DNA from: Caenibius tardaugens NBRC 16725
GTDB taxonomy: Bacteria > Pseudomonadota > Alphaproteobacteria > Sphingomonadales > Sphingomonadaceae
Assembly (NCBI RefSeq): GCF_003860345.1
Contig: NZ_CP034179.1
Span: 1,612,001 to 1,676,000, forward strand
Reading direction: 5' to 3'
DNA length: 64,000 nucleotides
How positions within the stretch are numbered: position 1 is the first letter of the stretch; each line of letters starts with the position of its first letter. The notes under the pieces were generated by a model. The model was not told the origin of the DNA, did not search any database, and saw only the letters and a list, made by a program, of their open reading frames with translations. This document shows, piece after piece, positions 18,180 to 27,564 of this stretch. Position numbers and translations under genes: made by a program.

Positions 18180-19046
18180 CTAGAACGTATAGCCGATCCC
18201 GATCGCGCCGAACCACTGGTTCGGACTGCCGCGCACGGAGGTGAGCGGGGTATCCTTGGCATCGCCCAGCATCCGCGAATAGCCGCCGCCGACCACAATC
18301 GCGAAGCCGCCGTTCAGCAGATTGCCATCGAGATCGATGCCGCCAATCGCGGTCAGCCCGGCCTTGGTGAAGCCCTTGCCAGCGGAAAACGGGGCAAGGC
18401 CGCTGACCGCGCTTTGCGCCGGGCTGATCGAATAGTAGTAATCCGCGAACTTGCGGTCGCCCCATTCCGCGCTGGCGGTGAGGGAAACAGCCGCACCCCG
18501 GCTGAGCGGCGTGAAATAGGTCAGCGCGGGCGAAACCACCATGCCCTTGTGCGCGCCCGCCACGTCCCAGCCGATATCGGTGCTGAAGGTGAGCGTGTCG
18601 TATTCATGGAACACCTGCGCCACCGTGATCCCCATGCTCGGCCCGATTTCGACCGCGCGATCGAGTTTGCCGAGCGAACGGACAACCTTGTCCTCGATCT
18701 TGCTGGCCCGGTTGGATCGCAGTTGCACCGCAGGGCCGAAATCGAAGCCCACGCCTTTCTTGGGGTCCGCCAGGAAATCCAGCGCCAGCCCGCCCCCGCG
18801 CGGACTGATGCCGATGCCGCCGAGGCTGCCCTGCACCACGGGGATCGGGAAGGCGACATAGTCGTCCGACCCGTCATAGGACGGGCCATAGCCCATCCCC
18901 ACACCGACGCTCAGCCAGTCGCCGTCATAGACGCTGGTTTCGCTGCCGGAGGCGGAACTGCTGTCCGCCGCTTCCTGCGCGGCGGCGGGGCTGGTGAGCG
19001 CCGAGGCCGCGCAGAGCCCCGCGATAAACATAAGGTTTTGTTTCAT
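18180..19046 (-). CDS. MipA/OmpV family outer-membrane protein
   Basis: A 288-residue protein with a signal peptide ending PAAAQ. The mature part is a beta-barrel with alternating strands (WLSVGVGMGYGPSYDGSDDY, VGFDFGPAVQLRSNR, VSLTASAEWGDRKFADYYYS) and ends in the outer-membrane signature IGIGYTF with a terminal Phe. GYGPSYDGSDDY is characteristic of MipA/OmpV, MltA-interacting scaffold proteins. Expected location is the outer membrane. Confidence 0.92.
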   Translation of the reverse strand: MKQNLMFIAGLCAASALTSPAAAQEAADSSSASGSETSVYDGDWLSVGVGMGYGPSYDGSDDYVAFPIPVVQGSLGGIGISPRGGGLALDFLADPKKGVGFDFGPAVQLRSNRASKIEDKVVRSLGKLDRAVEIGPSMGITVAQVFHEYDTLTFSTDIGWDVAGAHKGMVVSPALTYFTPLSRGAAVSLTASAEWGDRKFADYYYSISPAQSAVSGLAPFSAGKGFTKAGLTAIGGIDLDGNLLNGGFAIVVGGGYSRMLGDAKDTPLTSVRGSPNQWFGAIGIGYTF

Positions 19047-19128
19047 GGCAGCTTTTTTAACGCACGGGCGCCAGAATAGTGCCCATGCGTGGCTTTGCCG
19101 CGAAAATGTGGCAGCCGTTTGACAGCGA

Positions 19129-19947
19129 TCAGTGCGCCAGCAGCAGCGGCAGCGGCGTGCCGATCAACATATCCCGCGTCACCCCGCCCAGCAGGCTTTC
19201 CTGCCAGCGCGAATGGCCATAGGCCCCCATCACCAGACAGGCCGCCTTGCGATCCTGCGCGGCATCGCGCAGCGTTTCCGCAATCGATCGGCCACGGGTG
19301 CCCACTTCCACCACTTCGCTCGCCACGCCATGGCGCGACAGGAAGGTGGCGGCCTGCAGCGGCGGGAAATCGTAACGGTTCGATTCCTCGACAGCGACCA
19401 GTGTCACCGCGCTTGCCCGTTGCAACAGCGGCAGGGCGGCGCGCACGGCCTGGCACGATTCCGGCGAACCGTTCCACGCCACCACGGCCGGGCCGTCCAC
19501 ATCGAACCCGATCTGCCCTTCGGGCATGACCAGCACCGGCGCATGGGCATTGACCGCCACGTCCGCCGCCACCGGCGGTGTCCCCAGCCGCGCGGCCCAG
19601 TTGGCGGGCGGTGCGCTGACCACGATCAGATCCGACAGCCAGCTGTGGTTCGCCAGCAGGCGCGCGGGGGCACCGGCATGGCAATGCCAGTCCCAGCTGA
19701 TCCCTTCCGTGCGCAGGCGTTCTTCCAGCCGCACGCGGGTCTCTTCTTCCGCCTGTTTCGCCCGTTCATAGGAATCGGCCATGAAGGCCGCCCCGCCGAA
19801 GGGATCGACCGGCATATAGGCATCGACCGGGGTGGCCGTCTGCACGCAGGTCAGGTGGCCCTGGAAGGCCTGCACGACATCGACCGCGGCCTGATACCGC
19901 GTCTCCACCTCGGGATCGAGGCCGATGTGGATGATAATCGATTTCAT
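19129..19947 (-). CDS. Universal stress protein family protein
   Basis: A 272-residue protein with a divergent N-terminal Usp half (MKSIIIHIGLDPEVETRYQA) and a canonical C-terminal half (GPAVVAWNGSPESCQAVRAA) ending in the ATP-binding signature GAYGHSRWQESLLGGVTRDM, i.e. G-2X-G-9X-G-T. Tandem Usp proteins act in stress survival in the cytoplasm. It precedes the DUF2585 gene in reverse orientation by about 20 bp and could be cotranscribed with it. Confidence 0.88.
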   Translation of the reverse strand: MKSIIIHIGLDPEVETRYQAAVDVVQAFQGHLTCVQTATPVDAYMPVDPFGGAAFMADSYERAKQAEEETRVRLEERLRTEGISWDWHCHAGAPARLLANHSWLSDLIVVSAPPANWAARLGTPPVAADVAVNAHAPVLVMPEGQIGFDVDGPAVVAWNGSPESCQAVRAALPLLQRASAVTLVAVEESNRYDFPPLQAATFLSRHGVASEVVEVGTRGRSIAETLRDAAQDRKAACLVMGAYGHSRWQESLLGGVTRDMLIGTPLPLLLAH

Positions 19948-19969
19948 GCGCCTTCTCCTTCCATTAGGC

Positions 19970-20569
19970 TCACGCCAGAGCTTGCCATTCCCGGATCGAA
20001 TCCAATGGCCAGAGCAGCATCAGCACATTGAGCGTCAGGTTGTCTCTGATCAGGATCAAAGTCAGCATTTCCAGCGCAATGGCCAGAACGACACTGACCC
20101 ATATGGGCATCCGGCTGGCGAACAGGAAGCCCACGATCATCCAGCCGATATCGGACATCGAATTGACGATGCTGTCGCCAACATAGCCCCAGCTTACCGT
20201 CGCCTCGCGATAACGGTTGATGATGAAGGGCGTGTTCTCGAGGATTTCCCAGAAGCTTTCGAAGGCCACGGCGATCGGCAGGGCATGGCGCACCGGCCGC
20301 CCGCCCAGTACTTTCCAGCGCACCCACAGCAACCAGGCGAAGAAATAGAACAGCAGCCCGTGAATGAAATGGCTGGGGCTGTACCAGTCGGTGACATGCT
20401 GGCTGTTCTCCGCCGACTGGACCACGCCATGCCACAGCTTCACTGTGCCGCAGGTGCAGATCGGCGGCCGCCCCATCGCCAGCAGAATGGCCAGCACCAC
20501 CAGCAGGACCACGACCGTGGCGATCAGCGCACGGCGATGCGGCAGGAGATTGTTCGTCACGTTCGGCAA
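19970..20569 (-). CDS. DUF2585 (UPF0314) membrane protein
   Basis: A 199-residue inner-membrane protein. Highly conserved family strings are present: GRPPICTCGTVKLWHGVVQS, AENSQHVTDWYSPSHFIHG, ENTPFIINRYREAT, and the end RDNLTLNVLMLLWPLDSIREW. Five hydrophobic segments are visible. The family is largely confined to Alphaproteobacteria and has no known function. It lies 22 bp upstream of the Usp gene on the same strand. Confidence 0.93.
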   Translation of the reverse strand: MPNVTNNLLPHRRALIATVVVLLVVLAILLAMGRPPICTCGTVKLWHGVVQSAENSQHVTDWYSPSHFIHGLLFYFFAWLLWVRWKVLGGRPVRHALPIAVAFESFWEILENTPFIINRYREATVSWGYVGDSIVNSMSDIGWMIVGFLFASRMPIWVSVVLAIALEMLTLILIRDNLTLNVLMLLWPLDSIREWQALA

Positions 20570-20649
20570 GCTGCCCCCCTCTGTTGCGGCTGACAGCCTA
20601 GCGTAAAATCCGATTGTGTCCGCCCCTTTTCAGCCATAGCATCGATCCG

Positions 20650-21423
20650 ATGAAAAGATCGTTCCGGCACAGGCTGTTCGTTCCCGTTGCGGCGGCATTG
20701 CTCCTTACCGGGTATGCGACCGGCCCGTTGCGTGCTGACGATGGGGCAAATGCCGCAGCCCCGGCCGATCCCTATGGCGCACTGTACGATGCGATACAGG
20801 GTGCAGCGAATCCGGAACAGTCGATCGACAATGCGATCGAGACGCTGAAGAAGGCCTTTGTCAGCCAATCGCCCGACATGGCGGCGGCAGAAGGCCTCTA
20901 TCCCGGCCTGATGGACCGGATCGGCGGCGCGATGCGGCCCTACATGCTGCAACACAGCCTGAACACGACCGCACTGTATAAACCGCGTTACATCGCGCTT
21001 TTCAAAGCGGAACTGACCCCGGACGAAGCGGCGAGGCTGGCCACATTCTATCGCAAACCGGCAATGCAGAAACTGCTTACCACCATGGTGGAACACACCG
21101 ATTACAACGCGATGCTCGGTGATATCGGAACTTATGACCAGCCGGCCCAGCTGTCGGAGGTGACGCGCGATGTCGAAGGCGCGACGAATCGTTCGATCGC
21201 CACCATGACCCGCAGCGAAATCGAAGAGATGAGCGCCCTCAACAAAAGCGACCCCAGGCTTTTGCAAAAGCTGGCGGCCCTGAAACCGAATATTCTCAAG
21301 CTCCGCACCGAACTGGAAAACGCACCGATGGACCCCAAGCTCGAGGCGGACTTTGCCGCAGCCATCGACAAGGCGATCGACGATCACTTCGCAGCGGGCG
21401 ACGCGGCACAACCGACACCGTAA
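20650..21423 (+). CDS. DUF2059 domain exported protein
   Basis: A 257-residue protein from ATG 20650 (MKRSFRHRLFVPVAAALLL), which gives a clean signal peptide; an in-frame ATG at 20614 lacks it. Residues 100-140 carry the DUF2059 pattern YIALFKAELTPDEAARLATF followed by YRKPAMQKLL. The rest is helical. Expected in the periplasm; function unknown. Confidence 0.8.
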   Translation: MKRSFRHRLFVPVAAALLLTGYATGPLRADDGANAAAPADPYGALYDAIQGAANPEQSIDNAIETLKKAFVSQSPDMAAAEGLYPGLMDRIGGAMRPYMLQHSLNTTALYKPRYIALFKAELTPDEAARLATFYRKPAMQKLLTTMVEHTDYNAMLGDIGTYDQPAQLSEVTRDVEGATNRSIATMTRSEIEEMSALNKSDPRLLQKLAALKPNILKLRTELENAPMDPKLEADFAAAIDKAIDDHFAAGDAAQPTP

Positions 21424-21547
21424 GCATACGTTGCACAAGGGCACGCATCGGCTAAACCTTTCCGGCAATGATCGCGCACGGCTTCCTTCCTGGCATGACA
21501 CGCAAATTCCGGCCTGACACATGGCCCCGCCCGCGCAGGGCCGCCCG

Positions 21548-23098
21548 ATGAATACAGCGTTGGGGAATACTGGGCCGGGGAATACTGGGCCGGGCAACAC
21601 GGCGCCGGGCAACACGGCAAAACGCGCCTGCGTGGTCGGTGCGGGGTTTGGCGGGCTGGCGCTGGCGATCCGGTTGCAGGCTGCGGGCATCGCCACCACG
21701 CTGGTCGAAGCGCGCGACAAGCCGGGGGGGCATGCCTATTGCTGGCAGCAGGATGGCTTCACCTTCGATGCCGGGCCGACCATGATCACCGACCCGGCCA
21801 GTCTGGAAGCCTTGTGGGCGCTGACCGGCCATCACATGGCCGACGATGTCGAACTGCTGCCGGTATCGCCCTTCTATCGGCTGAACTGGCCCGACGGGAC
21901 CAATTTCGACTATACCAACGATGAAGCCGCGCTGCAGCGCGAGATCGCGCGCATCGCCCCCGCCGACCTGCCCGGATACATCGAATTTCAGGACTATTGC
22001 ACGCGGGTCTATCGCGAAGCCTATCAACGGGCCGCGCACAGCCCGTTCGTGGAGCCGGGCAGCATGTTGCAGGCGACGCCAGCCCTGATCCGGCTGCAGG
22101 CGTGGCGCTCGGTCTATTCCATGGTCAGCAGTTATGTCCGGTCGGACAAGCTGCGCCAGGCCCTCAGCTTTCAGACGCTGATGATCGGCGGCAATCCGAT
22201 GACCGCCAGTGCGCTCAACACGCTGCTCCTCACACTGGAAAAAAGCGGCGGCCTGTGGTGGGCGCGCGGGGGCACGCAGCGCCTTGTCGCCGCCATGGCC
22301 CGGCAGTTCGAACGGCTGGGCGGCACCATGCGGCTGCATGATCCGGTGGTGCGGATCGCAACGCTGGGCAACCGGGTTACCGGCGTGCACACCCGCAGCG
22401 GATGGACCGCGCCGTTCGATGCCGTGGCCAGCAATGCCGATATCCTGCACAGCTATCACGATCTGCTGGGCGACACGTTGCGCGGGCAGGCCTATGCCCG
22501 CACGCTGGCGCGCAAACGGTTCGCCCCCAGCGCATTCGTGGTGCATTTCGGCATAGAAGGAAGCTGGCCGGGCATCCCCCATCACTCCATGCTGTTCGGC
22601 CCCCGTTACAAGGGGCTGCTGGACGATATCTTCGATCATGGCGTGCTGCCGCAGGATCTGATGATCTATCTCCACCATCCCACTGTCACCGATCCATCCA
22701 TGGCCCCGCCGGGCAAGAGCACGTTTCAGGCGCGCATCCCCGTGGCGCACATGGGCAAGCTGACCGTCGACTGGGATGCGATCGGCCCCCTGCTGGAACA
22801 GCGCATCCTGGACGAGATCGGCCGTCGCCTGATCCCCGATATTCACGACCGCACCGTGATCCGGTTCCATTACAGCCCGCGCGATTTCGCGTACGATCTC
22901 CATGCGCATCTTGGCAGCACCGGCAGCCTTGAACCGGTGCTGGGGCAAAGCGGATGGCGGCGACCCCATAATCGCGACGACGCCATCGGCAATTTCTATC
23001 TCGTCGGGGCGGGCACCCATCCCGGTGCGGGCATACCCGGCGTGGTTGCCGGTGCCGGTGTGACCGCGGCGCTGATGCTGGAGGATTTGAGCGCATGA
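21548..23098 (+). CDS. crtI: Phytoene desaturase
   Basis: A 516-residue FAD-dependent desaturase of carotenoid synthesis. After a short repetitive leader the Rossmann motif VVGAGFGGLALAIRLQAAG (about residues 23-41) and GGHAYCWQQDGFTFDAGPTM are standard CrtI. The C-terminus has the flavoprotein signature YLVGAGTHPGAGIPGVVAGA. The product acts at the membrane on phytoene, giving lycopene or neurosporene. The first 20 residues are made of GNTGP-type tandem units and are probably non-essential. Start 21548 is the best ATG but the ribosome site is poor; 21521 is an alternative. The stop overlaps the LOG gene start. Confidence 0.93.
   Translation: MNTALGNTGPGNTGPGNTAPGNTAKRACVVGAGFGGLALAIRLQAAGIATTLVEARDKPGGHAYCWQQDGFTFDAGPTMITDPASLEALWALTGHHMADDVELLPVSPFYRLNWPDGTNFDYTNDEAALQREIARIAPADLPGYIEFQDYCTRVYREAYQRAAHSPFVEPGSMLQATPALIRLQAWRSVYSMVSSYVRSDKLRQALSFQTLMIGGNPMTASALNTLLLTLEKSGGLWWARGGTQRLVAAMARQFERLGGTMRLHDPVVRIATLGNRVTGVHTRSGWTAPFDAVASNADILHSYHDLLGDTLRGQAYARTLARKRFAPSAFVVHFGIEGSWPGIPHHSMLFGPRYKGLLDDIFDHGVLPQDLMIYLHHPTVTDPSMAPPGKSTFQARIPVAHMGKLTVDWDAIGPLLEQRILDEIGRRLIPDIHDRTVIRFHYSPRDFAYDLHAHLGSTGSLEPVLGQSGWRRPHNRDDAIGNFYLVGAGTHPGAGIPGVVAGAGVTAALMLEDLSA
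21563..21622 (+). repeat. Four tandem 15-bp repeats in the 5' end of crtI
   Basis: Two identical GGGAATACTGGGCCG units are followed by two diverged units (GGCAACACGGCGCCG and GGCAACACGGCAAAA), encoding GNTGPGNTGPGNTAPGNTA. Being in frame, unit gain or loss would change only the length of the leader. Confidence 0.75.
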
Positions 23099-23688
23099 AT
23101 AGCCCCATCCGCAAACTGGCCGTGTTCTGCGGCTCTGCCTCGCCCCCCGATCCGCGCTATTGCGACCTTGCCCGCAATGTCGGCGCGGAACTGGCCCGCG
23201 CCGGGATCGGCGTGGTCTATGGCGGCGGCAGGCTGGGCCTGATGGGGGCACTGGCCGATGGCGCACTGGAGGCCGGAGGCGAAGTGATCGGCGTGATCCC
23301 CGAAGCCATGGTCAGCCGCGAAGTCGCCAACCGCAACTGCACCGAACTGCGCGTGGTCGCCAATATGCACGCCCGCAAGGCGCAGTTCACCGAACTGTCC
23401 GACGGGTTCCTGACTCTGCCCGGCGGGGTCGGGACGATGGACGAACTGTGGGAAGCGATCAGTTGGGCCCAGCTTGGCTATCACACCAAACCGGTGGGGC
23501 TGCTCAACAGCTTCGGGTTTTATGACGGGCTGCTGGCGTTCACCCGGCACATGGTCGACACCGGCTTCATCCGCCCCGCCCATGCGCGCATCCTGATTGC
23601 CGAACACGAACTCGACATGCTGATCGAACGTATGGAAGCGTATGAGCCGCACCAGCCGATCTTCCAGATGAAGGCCTCCGATTTGTGA
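23095..23688 (+). CDS. LOG family nucleotide 5'-monophosphate phosphoribohydrolase-like protein
   Basis: A 197-residue Rossmann-fold protein (TIGR00730 type). The diagnostic sequences are FCGSASPPDPRY, GVVYGGGRLGLMGALADGAL, and the catalytic PGGVGTMDELWEAISW (PGGxGTxxE). LOG enzymes release free bases from cytokinin or nucleoside monophosphates in the cytoplasm. The start ATG overlaps the crtI stop by 4 bp (ATGA) and its stop overlaps the crtB start, so it is translationally coupled inside a carotenoid operon. Why it is there is unclear. Confidence 0.93.
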   Translation: MNSPIRKLAVFCGSASPPDPRYCDLARNVGAELARAGIGVVYGGGRLGLMGALADGALEAGGEVIGVIPEAMVSREVANRNCTELRVVANMHARKAQFTELSDGFLTLPGGVGTMDELWEAISWAQLGYHTKPVGLLNSFGFYDGLLAFTRHMVDTGFIRPAHARILIAEHELDMLIERMEAYEPHQPIFQMKASDL

Positions 23689-24668
23689 AAGCGGGCCCGG
23701 CGCAGAACCAAGCCGCCGGGCGCGATCAGCTCGTCAGCCATGCCGGGGCGGCCATCCGGCAGGGTTCGAAAAGCTTTGCCGCCGCCAGCCGCCTGTTCGA
23801 CCGCACCACGCGCGAACGGGCCTGGCTGCTTTATGCCTGGTGCCGCCGTTGCGACGATCTGATCGACCAGCAGGATCACGGGCGCAAACGCACCGGGGCG
23901 ATCGATCCGGCTGTCCCGGTGGCGACGATCCGCCAGCGTACCGCACAGGGCCTTGCAGGCGATGCAACGGGCGATCCGGCATTCGACGGGTTCGGGCTGG
24001 TCGCGCGCGAATGCGGCATCTCCTCCGCGATGGCCGAAGATGTGATCGGCGGCTTCGCGCTCGACAGCGCCGGATGGTGCCCGCGTACCGAAGCCGATCT
24101 GATGCGCTATTGCTTTCACGTGGCCGGATCGGTCGGGGTGATGATGGCGCTGGTCATGGGCGTATCGCCCGATGACGGGGAAACGCTGGATCGCGCCTGC
24201 GATCTCGGGCTGGCGTTCCAGCTGGCCAATATCGCGCGCGATCTGCTGGAAGACCACGCCATGCAGCGCTGCTATCTGCCGGCGGAATGGCTGGCGGAAG
24301 CCGACATCCCGCCGGGCGAAGCGATGAAGCCGCATTATCGCGCGCAGCTGCTGCCCGTGGTGGCGCGGCTTTGTACCTTGCAGGCAGATTATGAAGCGGC
24401 CTCACGCAGCGGCACCGCGCGCCTGCCGTTCCGCTGCCGCTGGGCCGTGCTGTCGGCCACCGGGATTTACGGCGCGATCGCGCGCGGGGTCGAACAGGCG
24501 GGCGCACAGGCATGGGATCGCCGGATCGCCACGACAGACGGAGAGAAAACCCGCCACGTGCTGCGCGCAGGCTGGCAGGCCCTGATCAACCGCCAGCCCG
24601 CGGCGTCCGCACCCGCCGCGTTGATCGGTCGCCACACGCTGATGGCCATGGCCCGCACACCGGCCTGA
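23685..24668 (+). CDS. crtB: Phytoene synthase
   Basis: A 327-residue enzyme condensing two geranylgeranyl diphosphates to phytoene. The two Asp-rich motifs are visible: RRCDDLIDQQD near residue 54 and NIARDLLEDHAMQRCYLP near residue 180, together with SKSFAAASRLF-like sequence QGSKSFAAASRLFDR at the N-terminus. It starts at GTG 23685, overlapping the LOG stop by 4 bp. With crtI it forms the first two steps of carotenoid synthesis; no cyclase or hydroxylase is found here. Confidence 0.95.
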   Translation: MKAGPAQNQAAGRDQLVSHAGAAIRQGSKSFAAASRLFDRTTRERAWLLYAWCRRCDDLIDQQDHGRKRTGAIDPAVPVATIRQRTAQGLAGDATGDPAFDGFGLVARECGISSAMAEDVIGGFALDSAGWCPRTEADLMRYCFHVAGSVGVMMALVMGVSPDDGETLDRACDLGLAFQLANIARDLLEDHAMQRCYLPAEWLAEADIPPGEAMKPHYRAQLLPVVARLCTLQADYEAASRSGTARLPFRCRWAVLSATGIYGAIARGVEQAGAQAWDRRIATTDGEKTRHVLRAGWQALINRQPAASAPAALIGRHTLMAMARTPA

Positions 24669-24731
24669 CAGCCATCGCGCTGCATCACCATGCTGCGCGG
24701 TAAAATATTGATTAACCTAAATTTCTTTCGA

Positions 24732-26201
24732 TCATTCGAACCAGTCCGCCACTGCCGCGCGCTGATCTTCGGTCATATGCAGGCCCAACTTGCTCCGCCG
24801 CCAGAGCACGTCCTGCCCGGACTGCGCCCATTCCTCGCGCCGGAGATAATCGAGTTCCGCCTCGCTCAACCCGGCGCCGAAATCGCGCCCCAGATCGGCC
24901 CGGCTGCGCGCATGGCCCAGCCACCGCCCCGCGCGCGTGCCATAGGCGCGGGCAATGCGCGTGGCCTGCACCGGATCGAGAAACGGATAGTCCGCCTGCA
25001 ACCCGGCAATCACCGTGTCCACCGCCCCGGCCGGAAAATCGCCGCCGGGCAGCGCCGCGTCCGCCGTCCATGGCTTGCCCGAAAGCTGCGGCAGGCGTTC
25101 GGCCAGCCGGTTTACCGCCGCTTCCGACAGGTGGCGATAGGAGGTGATCTTGCCGCCATAGACGCCCAGCAGCGGCGCGCCCTTTTCCGGATCGGACAGC
25201 GGCAGGCGATAGCCCCGCGTGGCCGCTTCGGGCCGCCCCGACCGGTCATCCACCAATGCCCGCACCCCGGCATAGCGCCACACCACGTCATCGGGCGTGA
25301 CCGGCTGGCGGAAATAGCGGCTGGCCGCCGTGCAGAGATAGGCGATCTCGTCCGCATCGGGGCTGACATCCACCAGCGATCCGGTGTGATCGCGATCGGT
25401 CGTACCGATCAGGGTAAACGCGCCCTCATAAGGGATGGCAAAGCAGATGCGCGTGTCGGGCAGCTGGAAAATATAGGCGTAAGGATGATCGAACAGCTTG
25501 CGGGTGACAATATGCGATCCGCGCACGCGCCGCACGGTATAGCGCGGCAACCCGCCCGCCAGCCGCGCGACATCGTCGGCCCCCGGTCCACCCGCATTGA
25601 CCAGCGCCCGGCCATGGAACTGGCCTGCAGGCGTTTCCACCACCCACATCCCGGCTTCGCGCCGGGCCGCCATGACCGGGGTATGCGTGCGGATATCCGC
25701 CCCGCGTTCGGCCGCGTCCTTCGCATTCAGCACCACCAGCCGGGCATCGTCCACCCAGCCATCCGAATATTCGAAGCCGTGGGTCAGCGCGGGATCGAGC
25801 GGCACGCCTGCGGGATGCTGTCCTAGCCGGATCGCACGGGCATGCGGCCAGGCGCTGCGTCCGCCGATATGGTCATAGAGCCACAGGCCCGCGCGCAGCA
25901 TCCACCGCGGGCGCAGGCCGGGCGCATGGGGCAGCACGAACCGCATCGGGCGCACGATATGCGGCGCGATCCGCCACAGGGTTTCGCGTTCCTGCAAGGC
26001 TTCGCGCACCAGTGCGAATTCCCGATATTCGAGATAGCGCAGCCCGCCATGGACCAGTTTGGTCGAGGCGCTGGAGGTGCCGTTCGCCAGATCGCGCGCT
26101 TCCAGCAACAGCACCCGGCCCCCGCGCCCCGCGGCATCGCGGGCAATCCCCGCGCCGTTGACCCCGCCGCCGATTACGATGAGGTCATAAGGATTGGTCA
26201 C
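24732..26201 (-). CDS. glpD: Aerobic glycerol-3-phosphate dehydrogenase
   Basis: A 489-residue FAD enzyme oxidising glycerol-3-phosphate to dihydroxyacetone phosphate at the inner membrane and passing electrons to quinone. The FAD motif GGGVNGAGIARDAAGRG is at residues 11-27, followed by LLEARDLANGTSSASTKLVH, the GlpD signature. The C-terminal domain (EELDYLRREEW-like ELDYLRREEWAQSGQDVLWR and RRSKLGLHM) is also typical. It starts at GTG 26201, overlapping the MFS stop (GTGA). The reading frame extends further upstream but that part is antisense to the MFS gene. Confidence 0.95.
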   Translation of the reverse strand: MTNPYDLIVIGGGVNGAGIARDAAGRGGRVLLLEARDLANGTSSASTKLVHGGLRYLEYREFALVREALQERETLWRIAPHIVRPMRFVLPHAPGLRPRWMLRAGLWLYDHIGGRSAWPHARAIRLGQHPAGVPLDPALTHGFEYSDGWVDDARLVVLNAKDAAERGADIRTHTPVMAARREAGMWVVETPAGQFHGRALVNAGGPGADDVARLAGGLPRYTVRRVRGSHIVTRKLFDHPYAYIFQLPDTRICFAIPYEGAFTLIGTTDRDHTGSLVDVSPDADEIAYLCTAASRYFRQPVTPDDVVWRYAGVRALVDDRSGRPEAATRGYRLPLSDPEKGAPLLGVYGGKITSYRHLSEAAVNRLAERLPQLSGKPWTADAALPGGDFPAGAVDTVIAGLQADYPFLDPVQATRIARAYGTRAGRWLGHARSRADLGRDFGAGLSEAELDYLRREEWAQSGQDVLWRRSKLGLHMTEDQRAAVADWFE

Positions 26202-27445
26202 ACTTGCGGCACCACCCCGTGCCGCCGCTGGAACAGGCGGCCGCGTTCGCTGAACAGCACCAGCAACAGCGCCAGAATGCCCGCGATCATCAGCGCAGCA
26301 GCCAGCGGCACGGCGGAGCCATCGTAAAGCTGGCCGATAAAGGCGCCCAGCGCCGATCCGATGACCAGCCGCAGGAATGTCTGCAACGATGCCGCTGCCC
26401 CGGCGATGCGGGCGAAGGGCTGCAACGCGATCGAGCCGAAATTCGCGCCAATGAAGCCCATCAGACACAAGTTCAACGTCATCACCGGTGCGAACTCCCA
26501 CAGCGTTTCACCGCCACGCAGCGCCAGCCACAGCTGCACCGCGCCCAGCAGCATAAAGCCGAACAGCGCCGTATGCGAAACGCGCCGCGCGCCGAAACGC
26601 TCCACAATGCGCGAATTGGTGAGATTGGCCAGCGCCATCATCAGCGCCATGCCGCCGAAAATCAGCGGGAAGCTTTCGCCCGCGCCGAAATGTTCGGCCA
26701 CCAGTTGCTGCGAGGAATTGATATAACCGAACAGCGCCCCCTGAATCAGCGCCATGCCAAAGACATAGCCGGTGGCGGCGCGGGTCATCAGCGCGGTGCG
26801 CATATTGGCGGCGATCACGCGCACTGCGATCGTCTGGCGATATTCGGGATGCAGCGTTTCGGGCAGGCGCAGCGCCGCCCATACCGCCAGCATGCCCCCC
26901 AACCCCGCCATGATCCCGAAGATCCAGCGCCAGTCCGCCACCAGCAGCACCGCCTGCCCCAGCGTGGGCGCGATCATCGGCACGATCATGAAGACCATCC
27001 CCACCAGCGACTGCGTGCGCGCCATCTTGTCGCCCTGAAACCGGTCGCGGATGATTGTGGTGCTCATCACCAGCATCCCGGCGGACATGAACCCGGCCAG
27101 TCCGCGCATCACCAGCAGCGCGGTGAAATCCCGCATCAAGGCGGCGGCCAGGCTGAACACGATATAGCCGCCCAGGCAGGTGAACAGCACGGGCCGCCGG
27201 CCATAACGGTCGGCAATCGCCCCGGGGAACAGAGACCCCAGCCCCGCGCACAGCAGGAACACCCCGACGACCAGTTGCCGCTGGTTGGAATCCGCGACCC
27301 CGAGATCGCGCGACATGATTCCCAGCGCGGGCAGCATGGCATCGATCGCCAGTGCCTGCAGCGCCTGAAACAGCGCCATCATCACGACGAATTCACGCTC
27401 TCCCATGGGAAAGGGTCGAGATGAAACAGAACCGGATGTAGTCAT
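26198..27445 (-). CDS. Bcr/CflA-type MFS multidrug transporter
   Basis: A 415-residue, 12-TM major facilitator. Typical landmarks are DAMLPALGIMSRDLGV in TM1 region, the loop 2-3 motif GAIADRYGRRPVLF (GxxxDRxGRRxxL), and the proline-rich motif C-like stretch MVFMIVPMIAPTLGQAVL of DHA1 drug:H+ antiporters. The protein is inner-membrane. The glpD start overlaps its stop by 4 bp, so the two are cotranscribed, an odd pairing that hints at polyol or glycerol phosphate export but could be incidental. Confidence 0.88.
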   Translation of the reverse strand: MTTSGSVSSRPFPMGEREFVVMMALFQALQALAIDAMLPALGIMSRDLGVADSNQRQLVVGVFLLCAGLGSLFPGAIADRYGRRPVLFTCLGGYIVFSLAAALMRDFTALLVMRGLAGFMSAGMLVMSTTIIRDRFQGDKMARTQSLVGMVFMIVPMIAPTLGQAVLLVADWRWIFGIMAGLGGMLAVWAALRLPETLHPEYRQTIAVRVIAANMRTALMTRAATGYVFGMALIQGALFGYINSSQQLVAEHFGAGESFPLIFGGMALMMALANLTNSRIVERFGARRVSHTALFGFMLLGAVQLWLALRGGETLWEFAPVMTLNLCLMGFIGANFGSIALQPFARIAGAAASLQTFLRLVIGSALGAFIGQLYDGSAVPLAAALMIAGILALLLVLFSERGRLFQRRHGVVPQV

Positions 27446-27564
27446 CGGGCGCTATTGGCCGAATGCCGCGGGAATAGCCAGTTCGTTGTTCGCACCTGCG
27501 AAATGCACCGAAAATCCATGCTCCGCTTCGCGACAGGGCGCACAAGCCTTGCTATGCCTCGTGC

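Noticed and set aside
24669-24731. Terminator between crtB and glpD
   Set aside because: CGCGC...GCGCG can pair but no T-run follows in either direction, so I do not call it.
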